Origin: Schizochytrium sp. CCTCC M209059
Lineage: Eukaryota; Sar; Bigyra; Thraustochytrida; Thraustochytriidae
Direction of reading: 5' to 3'
Length of the DNA: 64,000 nucleotides
Assembly: GCA_000818945.1 (NCBI GenBank)
Contig: KN805436.1
Span: 5,618-69,617, forward strand
The notes below the pieces were generated by a model. That model did not search any database and was not told the DNA's origin. It was given only the letters and a program-made list of their open reading frames with translations. This document shows positions 48,683 to 58,722 of the stretch, piece by piece. A program made the position numbers and the translations under genes. Each line of letters starts with the position of its first letter. The stretch's first letter is position 1.

Positions 48683-51600
48683 TTAGGTCGAGGTCCCGTA
48701 GTCAGCACAGGCGCTCTTGGTCCCAGTAATGTAATACGCTGTGCGGGTCTTCTTGTACCTGACCGTTTTCAAAAGGACGCATCGTCTCCTGAACGTCTCA
48801 TATACCCAGGCCTTGCACGTGCTTCGTCTATTGCACTCTTTCGCGCAAATCTCGGCCGAATCGATTTTCCATATCTTGACTAGCTTTCTTCCTCTGTTCT
48901 CGTAGAACTGTTGTTCGCATTCACTGCTTTGCGGGCAAGACCTTGGCCCTGAAATGAATCGTTTGTCTGATCTTTCATAATATGAACGATCCATGAGATT
49001 GCAGACGGAAGTTGGCTGATACCACGAGAACCCACGACAGTTGCTGTAGTTCATGCATATCGCATGGCATTCCTCAGCGCTCTGTACCTTGCTGCGTCGA
49101 CGAATACGCCTGCCACCTTTGTATCGAACGCCATCCGACGCGCAACGCAGGGGGTCTTCTAGCGTGGGGCTTTCGGTCGGCGACAATGTCGGGCTCTCGG
49201 TTGGTGTCAATGTTGGTCTATCTGTCGGTGCCGAGGTTGGGCTATCAGTTGGCGCCATTGTCGGGCTGTTAGTGGGCGCCAATGTCGGGCTATTAGTGGG
49301 CGCCATTGTCGGGCTGTTCGTGGGCGCCAACGTTGGAAAAATCGTCGGGCTGTCAGTGGGCGCCAAGGTTGGAAACTTCGTGGGAGACTCCGTTGGTGCC
49401 ATAGTTGGTGCTGGTGTCGGTGCTATCGTGGGAGAGTCCGTGGGTGCCACAGTCGGCACGTATGCTGGCGATCTTGTTGGCGCATTTGTCGGTGGCGTAG
49501 GAGACAATGTCGGACTCGGTGTCGGAAACGTGGTTGGCGCATCCGTTGGACTCGGCGTCGGAAACGTGGTGGGTGCATCCGTGGGGCTGTCGGTGGGCGA
49601 CAACGTCGGGGTCAGTGTCGGATGATTCGTTGGTGCAGGTGATGGACTCGGAGTTGGGAACCTCGTTGGCTCATCCGTAGGGCTCATTGTCGGAAACATG
49701 GTTGGCACATCCGTGGGGAACATGGTGGGATGCCCCGTTGGCGAGGGCGTTGGTGCGAGTGTCGTTGGCGCGAGAGTATCTGCGCGAGAATAAAAGTCAG
49801 CCGGATCGCTCCAGCTCCGCGTAGGATCGTACATTTTGGGCTTGGCCACATACATGACATCGTCGCTCGACGCGCCCTCGGTGGTCAACACGCTGCATCT
49901 TTGGTAAAGTTTGCATTTCTCTGTGGCGGCATTGTAAGAAAATGACGTGCAGGCGAAATCATCGTTTAACGTCAATGCGTAGCACTTTTGCCGACAAGCG
50001 TCAAGAGTACTCAGACTCACAGTTTTAAGCGGAGATGTATCCGCGCAAATTTGGCCCGTGACGGACTCGGTCACCTGCTCGAGGGGCACGTACAAGGCAT
50101 CGGCAAAGCGACAGTACAGCGGGCCGCACAAATACCCCTCGTTGTAGTCGAGCTCGTATGCGTTCGTTGTGTACATATCATAGCCAAAATTGTCGACGTC
50201 GGTACCGTCCGTATCGCGCCACGGGAGGCACTGGGGGTATCTCCCGATCTCGAGAAGTTTCTCATGTGATGAGGACGTGACGCCACTGCGCCACCATCCG
50301 ATGAGACCTGGACACGAGCCGCACTGTGGCACGGATTCATGAAAGCTCTTCCACATGGTTGCCCGTGCCTCGTAAAGTACCTTGTAGGTATTTGCGCAGC
50401 GGCGCGAATGCCAGCGAGTGCAGTCAAAAATAGGTTCGGCGGCACCTAGACAACCAGCCTCGGGAGGGCGCCTCGCACCCTGGTTCGTATGCGAAAACTG
50501 CTTGTAAAAGCTAGGCGGGACGGCTTCGAGACACGACGCGAAGCCGTCGAGCTCCATGAGAGCGTGGAAGATGCGCACCATTTGCGAATCTTCATTTTGC
50601 GTCATGAGGTGGTCTACCGCAGACTCGTAGTTTTCGTAAAAAGAGCCCTGATACTCTTCGATGAGAGAAAAGTCAAACCTGTGTGCCGCGTATGGGTTCG
50701 TCCCCCCCGCCTTGTCCAGGTACAATTTCGCAGCAAACAAGTACATGAGAGCAACCGCAAGATTGCCACGTGGAGGTGCGAGCAAGAGCCACTCCATGGC
50801 GGTTTTTAAGTGCACAGAGGCCATGCGCCGGTATCCTGCTGGATTCTTGTCTTGAACTTTGGCAATGAACCAAAGATTTTTTACCGAGACCCACTGGAAA
50901 CGTCTTGACCCGGGCTTAAGGTTTCCAATGTACTGGACTGTAAACTTGTCTGTGTTCTTGGGCACGGGGCCGTTTGCCTGGGACGCTGGGTTGTGCGCGG
51001 ACGGCAGCGCTGTATTGTAGGACTTGAAGATGACCTCGTGGAAGAAGCCGCCGCCCGCGCGCGCAGCGTTGCCCATGAAACCGTTCTGCCAACGCTGGCC
51101 CTTGAGATGATTGCACGTGTTATCGACGTAGAAATAGAGATCAGTTGACTCGGCTCGAAAGTCAATGCGGATGATTTTCGCTTCGGCCGCCGTTGTCGCC
51201 GTACTTGGGAAAAAGGTCACATTGCTCAGGGTCGCACCCGAGCGAAACTGGGACGAAATGGCGGGAAAGGATTTGAGAATCGTTTTCGTGTTTGTGTTGC
51301 GCTGATCATATGAGAAATCGTCCATGAGTTCGTTGACGTCGCAGCACCAGTGGCCAAACATGTCCTTGTACTTGTAGGATGACTTTTGCACGTAAGGCTG
51401 CCAGAAAGCGCCATTCGATTTTTTTCGAACAATCGTCAGCGCTGGTGGTAATCTGCAGTCCTCGACGGTAAGACACGAGGCGGCAATCTCCTCGTCCGAG
51501 AGATCGCTAATTTCGACCATGTGCGGTTCGTCAATTATTGCCTGGAACTGTTCAATGCGCTCGTCGCTGGAGAGAGCCGAGTCAAACTTGAACGTGTCTG

Positions 51601-51946
51601 GTATGTGGGGGGCGCCGCGCGTATGTTCGGCGGGCTGTTCGCCATAGAATGGTTTGTCAGGGCAGAGCTCGGGGCGAAGCTTGGCGTCGGTGATGTTGTT
51701 TGCCAGCTCGCTAATGGAAACGTAGTCGTAGAGAATGTCGTTCACGCATTCTGCGGCGGCTTGAGCAGCTGCTGCTGTCACCCACACGACAGCGAGCAGG
51801 CACAGATGGCGTGCGAAGCTAGCTGCGTCTCGACAACATGGTTGTCCTCGCGTCAGCGCCGCGCGCCGCGCCATCGTCGACCTGCGTTCCGGCTTTGCGG
51901 TGCCAGGTATTCCTTGAGCACCAGCACAAGCAGTGGCAAGCAGCAT
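48683..51946 (-). CDS. Secreted PAN-domain protein with long Pro-Thr stalk
   Basis: 1087 residues from the ATG at 51946 (an ATG at 51874 is also possible); a hydrophobic core ending AAAAQAAAEC fits a signal peptide. The first 620 residues form a conserved Cys-containing domain shared with the gene at 53047 (VNDILYDYVSISELANNITD, CPGLIGWWRSGVTSS). A PAN-like module follows (LDACRQKCYALTLNDDFACTSF). A Pro-Thr stalk with repeats of APT/SPT/FPT units runs about 719-932. Two more PAN-like modules form the C-terminus (AEECHAICMNYSNCRG and AEICAKECNRRSTCKAW). PAN modules bind protein or carbohydrate. The stalk suggests an extended, probably O-glycosylated, cell-wall or matrix protein. Confidence 0.8.
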   Translation of the reverse strand: MLLATACAGAQGIPGTAKPERRSTMARRAALTRGQPCCRDAASFARHLCLLAVVWVTAAAAQAAAECVNDILYDYVSISELANNITDAKLRPELCPDKPFYGEQPAEHTRGAPHIPDTFKFDSALSSDERIEQFQAIIDEPHMVEISDLSDEEIAASCLTVEDCRLPPALTIVRKKSNGAFWQPYVQKSSYKYKDMFGHWCCDVNELMDDFSYDQRNTNTKTILKSFPAISSQFRSGATLSNVTFFPSTATTAAEAKIIRIDFRAESTDLYFYVDNTCNHLKGQRWQNGFMGNAARAGGGFFHEVIFKSYNTALPSAHNPASQANGPVPKNTDKFTVQYIGNLKPGSRRFQWVSVKNLWFIAKVQDKNPAGYRRMASVHLKTAMEWLLLAPPRGNLAVALMYLFAAKLYLDKAGGTNPYAAHRFDFSLIEEYQGSFYENYESAVDHLMTQNEDSQMVRIFHALMELDGFASCLEAVPPSFYKQFSHTNQGARRPPEAGCLGAAEPIFDCTRWHSRRCANTYKVLYEARATMWKSFHESVPQCGSCPGLIGWWRSGVTSSSHEKLLEIGRYPQCLPWRDTDGTDVDNFGYDMYTTNAYELDYNEGYLCGPLYCRFADALYVPLEQVTESVTGQICADTSPLKTVSLSTLDACRQKCYALTLNDDFACTSFSYNAATEKCKLYQRCSVLTTEGASSDDVMYVAKPKMYDPTRSWSDPADFYSRADTLAPTTLAPTPSPTGHPTMFPTDVPTMFPTMSPTDEPTRFPTPSPSPAPTNHPTLTPTLSPTDSPTDAPTTFPTPSPTDAPTTFPTPSPTLSPTPPTNAPTRSPAYVPTVAPTDSPTIAPTPAPTMAPTESPTKFPTLAPTDSPTIFPTLAPTNSPTMAPTNSPTLAPTNSPTMAPTDSPTSAPTDRPTLTPTESPTLSPTESPTLEDPLRCASDGVRYKGGRRIRRRSKVQSAEECHAICMNYSNCRGFSWYQPTSVCNLMDRSYYERSDKRFISGPRSCPQSSECEQQFYENRGRKLVKIWKIDSAEICAKECNRRSTCKAWVYETFRRRCVLLKTVRYKKTRTAYYITGTKSACADYGTST
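49150..49790 (-). repeat. Coding minisatellite of the Pro-Thr stalk
   Basis: Imperfect 12-30-bp units with repeated GGCGCC and GTCGGG on the plus strand encode APT/SPT motifs. Such tracts change length easily by slippage. The paralogue at 53047 has only about 40 residues here. Confidence 0.8.
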
Positions 51947-53046
51947 TGAGCGTTTACACTTTCATCTTGTTTTTTTCTGCGCCCACTTGAGGGTGTATAG
52001 CCAGCCCTTTCGACACGCGCGCGCCCACCCATTCCATTAACTTCACTTTGGCGCCGGCCGCCGGCTGGACACTATCTCCGTAGGTCCTTCCTGTTCAATC
52101 GAGAATGCAGGAGTAATGATGAATCAAAGTAGGTGAGCGAGTCCATCCTTCCATCGCCCAACCTTTTTCCACACCCCCACTACATTTCTCTCTCTCTCTT
52201 TCAGGCCACGCTAGCCCAAGCCAACCAAATCAAGCCCTACCAAGCCAAACTAAGCCAGGTTAGCGCTCTCGTGCGGGTGAAAGCGGCCAGGGCCCAGAAG
52301 ACTCCACTTCCTTTCAGTATCGCGGCCTGCTACAGCGCAGTGTCTCCGATAGACACAATTGCATGGCCGCGCTGCGCAATCAGGTATACGTATGTGCACG
52401 CGCCGGCGCGTCTTGGAAGCACGGGCACGCGCGCATGGGTGCAGCAACAGCAGCAATAAACAGCAGCAATAGCAGCAACAGCAGCAATCGCAACAGCAGC
52501 CAGCCACTTGTGCCGCTTCGGCCACGCCTGCCGATTACAGCAGCAGGCAGCAGCAGCAGGAGCAGAAGTAGCAGGTCGCTGACGCGCAACGACGTTGCAA
52601 AGACCCTCGCACGGGGAATGGAGGAGAGGAAAGGGAGAAGGTATCACACGTACATGTACTGGACAGGCCTGCCTGAGGTGGACACGGCCAGCAAGTCAAA
52701 TTTCAAAGAAGGGGTGGCCGCGGAGATGTGCGAGAAGAGAAGCAAGCACACTGCCAGCCGTGCCTTGTGATAGCCAGTGTCCATTTGCGGGCGTTCCTAT
52801 GAGTTCCTTCCATTGTTAACGCTACTTAATTGCTACAAGTTTGCTTGTAATTACAGCTAAACTTGTATCGGATAAAATTTGCAGAGCTCGCACGCAAAGC
52901 ATGAAACGGAAAAAACCTTTGTGATCGAGAGGTGCCGTGCAAGAGAAAGCAATCACAGAAGACAATTCATATATATGTGTTCAAATTCGAAAGGAAGGCG
53001 TGCTTGGGGCCTTACAGTGCAGGTAGGCAGCCGTAAGGGAAGGCAA
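51947..53046. other. Intergenic between the two PAN genes, no gene seen
   Basis: TC-rich tract near 52188-52202. The 52440-52575 interval is an interrupted CAG/CAA repeat listed separately. Confidence 0.5.
52440..52575 (+). repeat. Interrupted CAG/CAA trinucleotide repeat
   Basis: Dense CAGCAA, CAGCAG and related triplets with interruptions. ORFs through it are low-complexity and not considered coding. Confidence 0.8.
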
Positions 53047-55704
53047 TCAGGAGTAGCTCGCGCAGGCGACCTTTGTTCCTGATGTATAGTATGCGTTGCG
53101 CGTCCTTTCGCGCCTAATCGTTTTGCGAAGAATACACGCGTTTCTGTTTGCTCGGTACACCCAAGCTTTGCATGATGAATTCGCGTTGCACCTTTGCGCA
53201 CAGACCTCGGGAGAATAGATGTTCCACAGATTCTGAAGCTTTGAACCCTTGATCTCCACGAATTGCTTTTCGCACGATTCAACAAGCGGACACGTCCTCG
53301 GCCCAGACACAAAGGCGTTACGCCACTTTGTGGTGTACCCGCCGTCATAGAGAAAACACCTCGAGTCGCGTTTTCTCCACGAGTACCCCTTGCAAGAATC
53401 ATTTTCTTGGCAGAGGAGGTAGCAAGCCTCGAGACTCCGCACCTTGTTCTGCTTGGCAAGCCGGCGGCCTCCCCAATATCGAAGCCCCTCCGTCGCGCAA
53501 ATTTCTGCGCTATCCACCTCCTGGTCCGGCTCCGATGTTGGGTACTTTGTGGGTCTCATTGTTGGACTCTTGGTAGGTGACGAGGTCGGATACTCGGTTG
53601 GCGCTGGGGAGGATGGCGCAGGCGTGTCCTCTAAAAGAACAAACTCGGCCGGGTCATCCCAGCTGCGCGTATGATTGTAGACCTTTGGCTTGGCGAGATA
53701 CAGGACATCATCGTTTGATGCTCCTTGGGTCGTTAACGCCGAGCATCGATTGTAAAGCTTGCATATTTTCGTATTGGCATTGTAGTGAATGGAGGTGCAC
53801 GCAAAGTCGTCCTTTTTCGTCAACGTGTAGCACTCTTTTCGGCATTCTTCAAGGTTGGTGTCTTTGATCCTGTTGAGGGGATCTTCATTGGCGCATACAT
53901 AGCCGCCAATGGCTTCCGTGAGCTGCGCAAGTGGCACGTACAATGCGTCTGCAAAACGGCAGTTGAGCGGACCGCACACATAGCCCTCGTTGTAATCGAG
54001 CTCGTAGGTGTCGGAGGTGTACATGTCATAGCCGAGATTATTGATCTCATTGCCATCACTGTCGCGCCATGGGAGACACTGGGGGTATCTACCAACCTCT
54101 GTTAGCTTGGTATACTTTGATGAGGTGACGCCACTGCGCCACCAGCCAATGAGGCCCGGGCACGAAGCGCACTGGGGAATGGAGTCGTGGAATTCTTCCC
54201 ACATGGCCGCCCGCGCCTCGTACAAGGCTCGGTACGTATTTGCGCATTGGCGCGAGTGCCACAGCATGCAGTCCATGACAGGACTGGCAGCGCCGAGACA
54301 GCCGGACTCGGGGGGGCGGCGAGAGTTGACGTTGCGGTCGGCAAACTGGGTGTAAAAATCGGGCGGAATGGAGCTTTTGCACTCTTCAAAGTCATCAAGC
54401 TTTGTGAGAGCGTGGAAGATCCGGACCAGTTTGGAGTCTTTATCTGGGGTCATGAGGTGCTCGATGGCCAGTTCAAAGTGCTCGTAAAAGTGACCTTGGT
54501 ACTGCTTGATGTAGGAAAAGTCAAAGTTCTTGGCTTCATACGACAAATCTTTTGCGTCGAGGTAAAGCTTTGAAGCAAGGACGTACATGAGGGCGACCGC
54601 AAGGTTGCCCTTGGGCGGCGCCAATAAAAGCCATTCCATGGCTGTTTTCATGTGCACCGAGGCCATGCGGCGGTAGCCTTCCTCATTCTTTTTTTGCACG
54701 TCGGCATAGTACCAAAGGTTCTTGGCTGCCACCCATTGAAACTTGGATGACCCGGGTTTAAGATTGCCAATGTATTGCACCACAAATTCATCGGTGTTTA
54801 GAGGCACGGGCCCGTCTTCTTGCGAAGCCGGATTGTGCGCATACGGAAGCCTCGAGTTCTCACTCTTGAAGATAACCTCGTGAAAGAGCCCACCACCTGC
54901 GCGCGCAGCGTTGCCCATGAAACCGTTTTGCCAGCGCTTTCCTTGGAGATCGTTGCAGGTGTTGTCGACGTAAAAGTAGAGTCTCTTACCACCACTCTTG
55001 AAGATGATTTTGATGATCTTGGCCTCTGCAATAGAATTTGCGCTTCGAGGAAACCATTCTTTGTCCGCGAGTATCGCATTGTTACGGAACTGTGTTGACA
55101 TTGCCGGAAACGTTTGAACAATGGTCTTGCGGTTCGTGTTTCGCTGCTCGTAAAGAAAGCCGTCCATGGGCTCGTTGACGTCGCAGCACCAGTAGCCGAA
55201 CATATCCTTGAACTTTGAGGACTTTCTGTCCACAGAAGGTTGCCAGAATTCTCCGTTTTCTTCCTCTCGAATGATTGTCAGGGCGGGCGGAAGCCTGCAA
55301 TCTGCGACAGTGAGGCACGAGGCTTCGATTTCCGCGTCCGTGAGCTCGCTGACCTCGACTGTATGGGGAATATCAATAGTCTCTTGAATGGCGCGCAGGC
55401 GATCGTCATGCGAGATGGCCGTGTCAAAGCTCTTTGGGTCCGCGATTTGCGGCGCACCGCGCGTGCTTGCCGAGGGAACGCTTCCATAAAAGGGTTTGCC
55501 TGGACAGAGTTCGGGACGGAGTTTTGTGTCAGTAATGTTGTTTGACATGGCACTGATGGGGATGTAGTCATAGAGGATGTCGTTGACGCAATTGCCACCG
55601 ATGGCCGCGCCTTTGCCATTTTCCCTGATCAAGGTTGCGCAGAGCACGATGACCATGAAGGCGCATCGTCGGCCGGATCCCAATTTCTCGCGCGATGCCA
55701 CCAT
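53047..55704 (-). CDS. Secreted PAN-domain protein, short-stalk paralogue
   Basis: 885 residues from the ATG at 55704; the longer frame starts at GTG. A hydrophobic segment (FMVIVLCATLI) near residue 17 suggests a signal peptide, less canonical than in the paralogue. The N-terminal domain starts NCVNDILYDYIPISAMSNN and runs closely parallel to the gene at 48683, including CPGLIGWWRSGVTSS. A PAN-like module (LEECRKECYTLTKKDD), a short stalk (APTEYPTSSPTKSPT region) and two PAN-like modules (LEACYLLCQENDSCKGY, PEVCAQRCNANSSCKAW) complete it. Domain order is the same as in the paralogue; only the stalk is reduced by about 170 residues. The 3' end sits close to a gene-free region. Confidence 0.8.
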   Translation of the reverse strand: MVASREKLGSGRRCAFMVIVLCATLIRENGKGAAIGGNCVNDILYDYIPISAMSNNITDTKLRPELCPGKPFYGSVPSASTRGAPQIADPKSFDTAISHDDRLRAIQETIDIPHTVEVSELTDAEIEASCLTVADCRLPPALTIIREEENGEFWQPSVDRKSSKFKDMFGYWCCDVNEPMDGFLYEQRNTNRKTIVQTFPAMSTQFRNNAILADKEWFPRSANSIAEAKIIKIIFKSGGKRLYFYVDNTCNDLQGKRWQNGFMGNAARAGGGLFHEVIFKSENSRLPYAHNPASQEDGPVPLNTDEFVVQYIGNLKPGSSKFQWVAAKNLWYYADVQKKNEEGYRRMASVHMKTAMEWLLLAPPKGNLAVALMYVLASKLYLDAKDLSYEAKNFDFSYIKQYQGHFYEHFELAIEHLMTPDKDSKLVRIFHALTKLDDFEECKSSIPPDFYTQFADRNVNSRRPPESGCLGAASPVMDCMLWHSRQCANTYRALYEARAAMWEEFHDSIPQCASCPGLIGWWRSGVTSSKYTKLTEVGRYPQCLPWRDSDGNEINNLGYDMYTSDTYELDYNEGYVCGPLNCRFADALYVPLAQLTEAIGGYVCANEDPLNRIKDTNLEECRKECYTLTKKDDFACTSIHYNANTKICKLYNRCSALTTQGASNDDVLYLAKPKVYNHTRSWDDPAEFVLLEDTPAPSSPAPTEYPTSSPTKSPTMRPTKYPTSEPDQEVDSAEICATEGLRYWGGRRLAKQNKVRSLEACYLLCQENDSCKGYSWRKRDSRCFLYDGGYTTKWRNAFVSGPRTCPLVESCEKQFVEIKGSKLQNLWNIYSPEVCAQRCNANSSCKAWVYRANRNACILRKTIRRERTRNAYYTSGTKVACASYS

Positions 55705-55865
55705 TTTGCCTCTGTCCGTTTTGGCGTCAGCGTTTTGTCTGTCGTCTTTGCGTCCGAGAATTTGGAGCAAGGTCGGGTCGATTTTGCGCAATTTGGAGCA
55801 AAACCGGACCACTTTTGCGGGATGGGGGCGCTATCGGGGCTAACTTGTCTTCAAGATCGTCGGCG

Positions 55866-55900
<35 letters not shown>
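55866..55900 (+). repeat. (GACA)n microsatellite
   Basis: About 8.75 tandem GACA units directly upstream of the PAN gene. Confidence 0.95.
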
Positions 55901-55902
<2 letters not shown>

Positions 55903-57990
55903 CGGACAATAGACAACAAAGAGAGAAGAGGGGTGGATACGAATGGGCAAGGCGAGATTGCCCCTCGGGCCGCTCGCGAGCTAGCGAATGATGCTAGACC
56001 AACACACTGCAACGGCCAACGCCTAAATCCGTCGCGCTGCGAGAGATCTTTCCTCGCGCCGGGGCGGCAGGGTGCCAATCCGTCAGCGCAAGGACGGGCG
56101 GACAGCTCGTGAGAGGGCCTGATAGCTCGCGGAGAGGAGGAGGGGCCTATCTAGCAGCTGGCTGGTGCGACGTCCTTCTTCTCTCCCTCTCCCTCTCAGC
56201 CCTTCCTCGCACGGGCCAGCCAGCCAAGCGCTCGAGCAAGCAAGCAAGCAAGCACGCGAGCCGGCCCCCGCGTTCTAGATTTGCTTGGTGGCTCCTGTTT
56301 GCTCGGCTAGGTCCACCTCCTCACCCAGTATACCTGCCAGGAGAACGGCGCGCGCACGCTGGTCCGAGTCCGTCGAGGCCATTCGGTCATTTTCGATGGA
56401 CGGATTGGCTGATCGACGAGCCGATTCATTCGAGTTGCCACTGATTGCTGTTGGACGGGGAGCGGCACCCACACCTGCTTCCCGCAGACCGTGCGGAGGA
56501 GCAAGAGAAAGAAGGGAAAGGGGAAAAGAAAAGAGTGAAAAGGAAAGAAAGAAGCAAGGAGACTCTATTGCACACTCGCAGCTGCACGCGCCAGGCCAGA
56601 CGCTTCGGGCAGAAGAGCGGCCAGCTCTCCCGCCAGTCTCGCGGCGAAAAGGAAGAGGAACGCAAGCAAGGAAGCAGGTTGACAACGCAACCGAGACTGG
56701 TGATTCGGCAAGCTGAGCGAGTAAACGTGAGCAGAGGCAGCAGCAGCTGCTGCCGCGGAGCTGCGAGTGCTGACGACAGCGACAGCGAGTAGCGACTGAA
56801 AAAGGTTGAAGGGATGGAGACGGTCACGGCCGCGCGAGAACAAAGTCGGGTCTCGGCGCGAGCGCACGCACTACAAGGGGCTTGAGGAAAGAAAGTCAAA
56901 AGTCGCACAGCGCAGCTTTTAACTTAGTTTCTGATGTATGTATAGACATGACCGTGGCGGGCTGTGGCCATGGTGGCTGTTATACAGAGGCTTACTTGGG
57001 CCTTCGACGCTCGAATCACGGCCAGCACGGACACGAGCGCTTCGAGTATGTAGTATGTGCTCGGCGCGGGCGAGACGACTGGCTAATCGAGTGGCCCGTA
57101 CGGGCATTCTTTCCAGGCAAACGGGTGGGGCGATGAAGCTTGTCGCAGCTGCAGAGCGCTCGTGGGCTGGGTGGAGGAGGGCTGGGTTGTGACCGGTTGA
57201 CTGGCAAATTGATCGCCACAGAGAGCTTGCGCGTAGCCATCGTGAGCGTCAACAAGCTACCCACTTTCGCGCCTCAGGCTAGCAGCGTTGCCGGCAGTAC
57301 AGCCTTGGACCTCATGTGCCGCACTCGCGCGCACTCATCCTGTCCACTCGAGGCCGACGCAGCAGTTTCGAGGGGACACATCTTCCTGCACAGCTTCCTC
57401 GCCGCCTCCCTCCGTGCCGCGCCCGACGCCTGCGACTCGTCCGCGCCGCGCGCACGGGCTTGCTAGCTTGCTTGCGCACGCGAGCGACCGAGTGAGCGAG
57501 CGAGCGCCCGCGCTTGGTAATTCGGCAGCACCGTTCGCTCTTCCTGCTCTTTACTACGACACAGAGAAAGAGCGAAGACCAAGGCAAGTAGTAAGCCCGC
57601 GACCACTCGATTCGACTCGGCCTCGCGCGCCGGCCCGGCTCCCTCCCCGCGGGCGGCGCGTGCCTCCACGCCGCGCCGCTCCGCCCGTCCGCGCGAGCCG
57701 CCCGCCCGCCCGCCGCCCGTCGCCCCGCGTCCGCGCCGCCTCGCGATGCGCCTTGGCCACGGTCGCGACATTGGCGCTCGGCCATTTCTGCACGCGCGTG
57801 GCGAGGCATCGTGACCTCACAGTCGGTCTAGGCTCGCGCGGCGAGATCGAACCAGGAGGAGAAGAAAGAGAGAAGAACGACACGCCAAGATGGCGCAGTT
57901 GCTTGGACGAGAGAGAGAGAGAGAGACGCAGACGATCCGTCCCCTGCGAGTCGTTTTCTTTTTAACGAGTGAGAGAAGGAGAGAGAGTGA
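55901..57990. other. Gene-poor region, no gene supported
   Basis: Purine-rich and GC-rich tracts with overlapping ORFs on both strands, none with domain content. Simple tracts include (GAGA) near 57910-57925. Confidence 0.5.
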
Positions 57991-57994
57991 AAGA

Positions 57995-58272
57995 GCGAGT
58001 CGTGCTTCCTTGCAAAACCTTCCTTTTCCGAATTTTTCTTGCCCATGGCGCGTCGCGCCCGACCGAAACGAATCATATTGATTGTGAGTCGAATCGAATC
58101 GAGTTGAGTTGAGTTGAGTTGAGTTGAGTTGAGTTGAGTTGAGTTGAGTTGAGTTGAGCAGAGTCGAAGCGAGTCGTGCTTCCTTGCAGCACTTTCCTTT
58201 TCCGATTCTTTTTGCCCATGGCGCGTCGCGCCCGACTGAATCGAATCATTTTAATCGTAAGTCGAATCGAAT
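57995..58272 (+). repeat. Duplicated ~90-bp block around a (GAGTT)n satellite
   Basis: A block starting GCGAGTCGTGCTTCCTTGCA at 57995 recurs at 58169 with few changes and includes GCCCATGGCGCGTCGCGCCC. The interval 58101-58157 is a perfect GAGTT pentanucleotide array of about 11 units. ATCGA-rich sequence follows both. Confidence 0.85.
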
Positions 58273-58675
58273 CGAACCAAATCAAATCAAATCGAATTGA
58301 GAGTGAGTTGAGTTGATTAGAGCCAAAGCGCTCGCTGGTGAACGAGGATCCAATCAAGTCGGCCCCAATGAAGACAAGCCGATACCGACCATTTGCCGCT
58401 CATCGATCGGCCACAGCTAGCAGCAGCCCGATGGCGGGCCGCATCGGAGATGGCGATTCGAACCAAATATTTCCTCCTGCTTGCTCTTTTCTTGCTCTCT
58501 TGCGCGCCAGCATGGCTGGTGGACGCACGCCATCCTCGCCTCGTCGCAGACCTCCGTTGCTCTACGCAAATGCTCCGGTGCAGCCATCTTCGAATCTGAT
58601 CAATCGAAGACACACCAGCCACATTGCTGCCGCTTCATTGGACGCAGCGGCTCGCTCGATAAAAATGCGGAAGCG

Positions 58676-58722
58676 GCGATAGCGGCGGCGACGGCGGCGG
58701 CGGCGGCGGCGGCGGCAGCGGA
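58676..58722 (+). repeat. CGG trinucleotide tract
   Basis: Mostly uninterrupted CGG triplets in a GC-rich context. No gene is supported. Confidence 0.85.
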
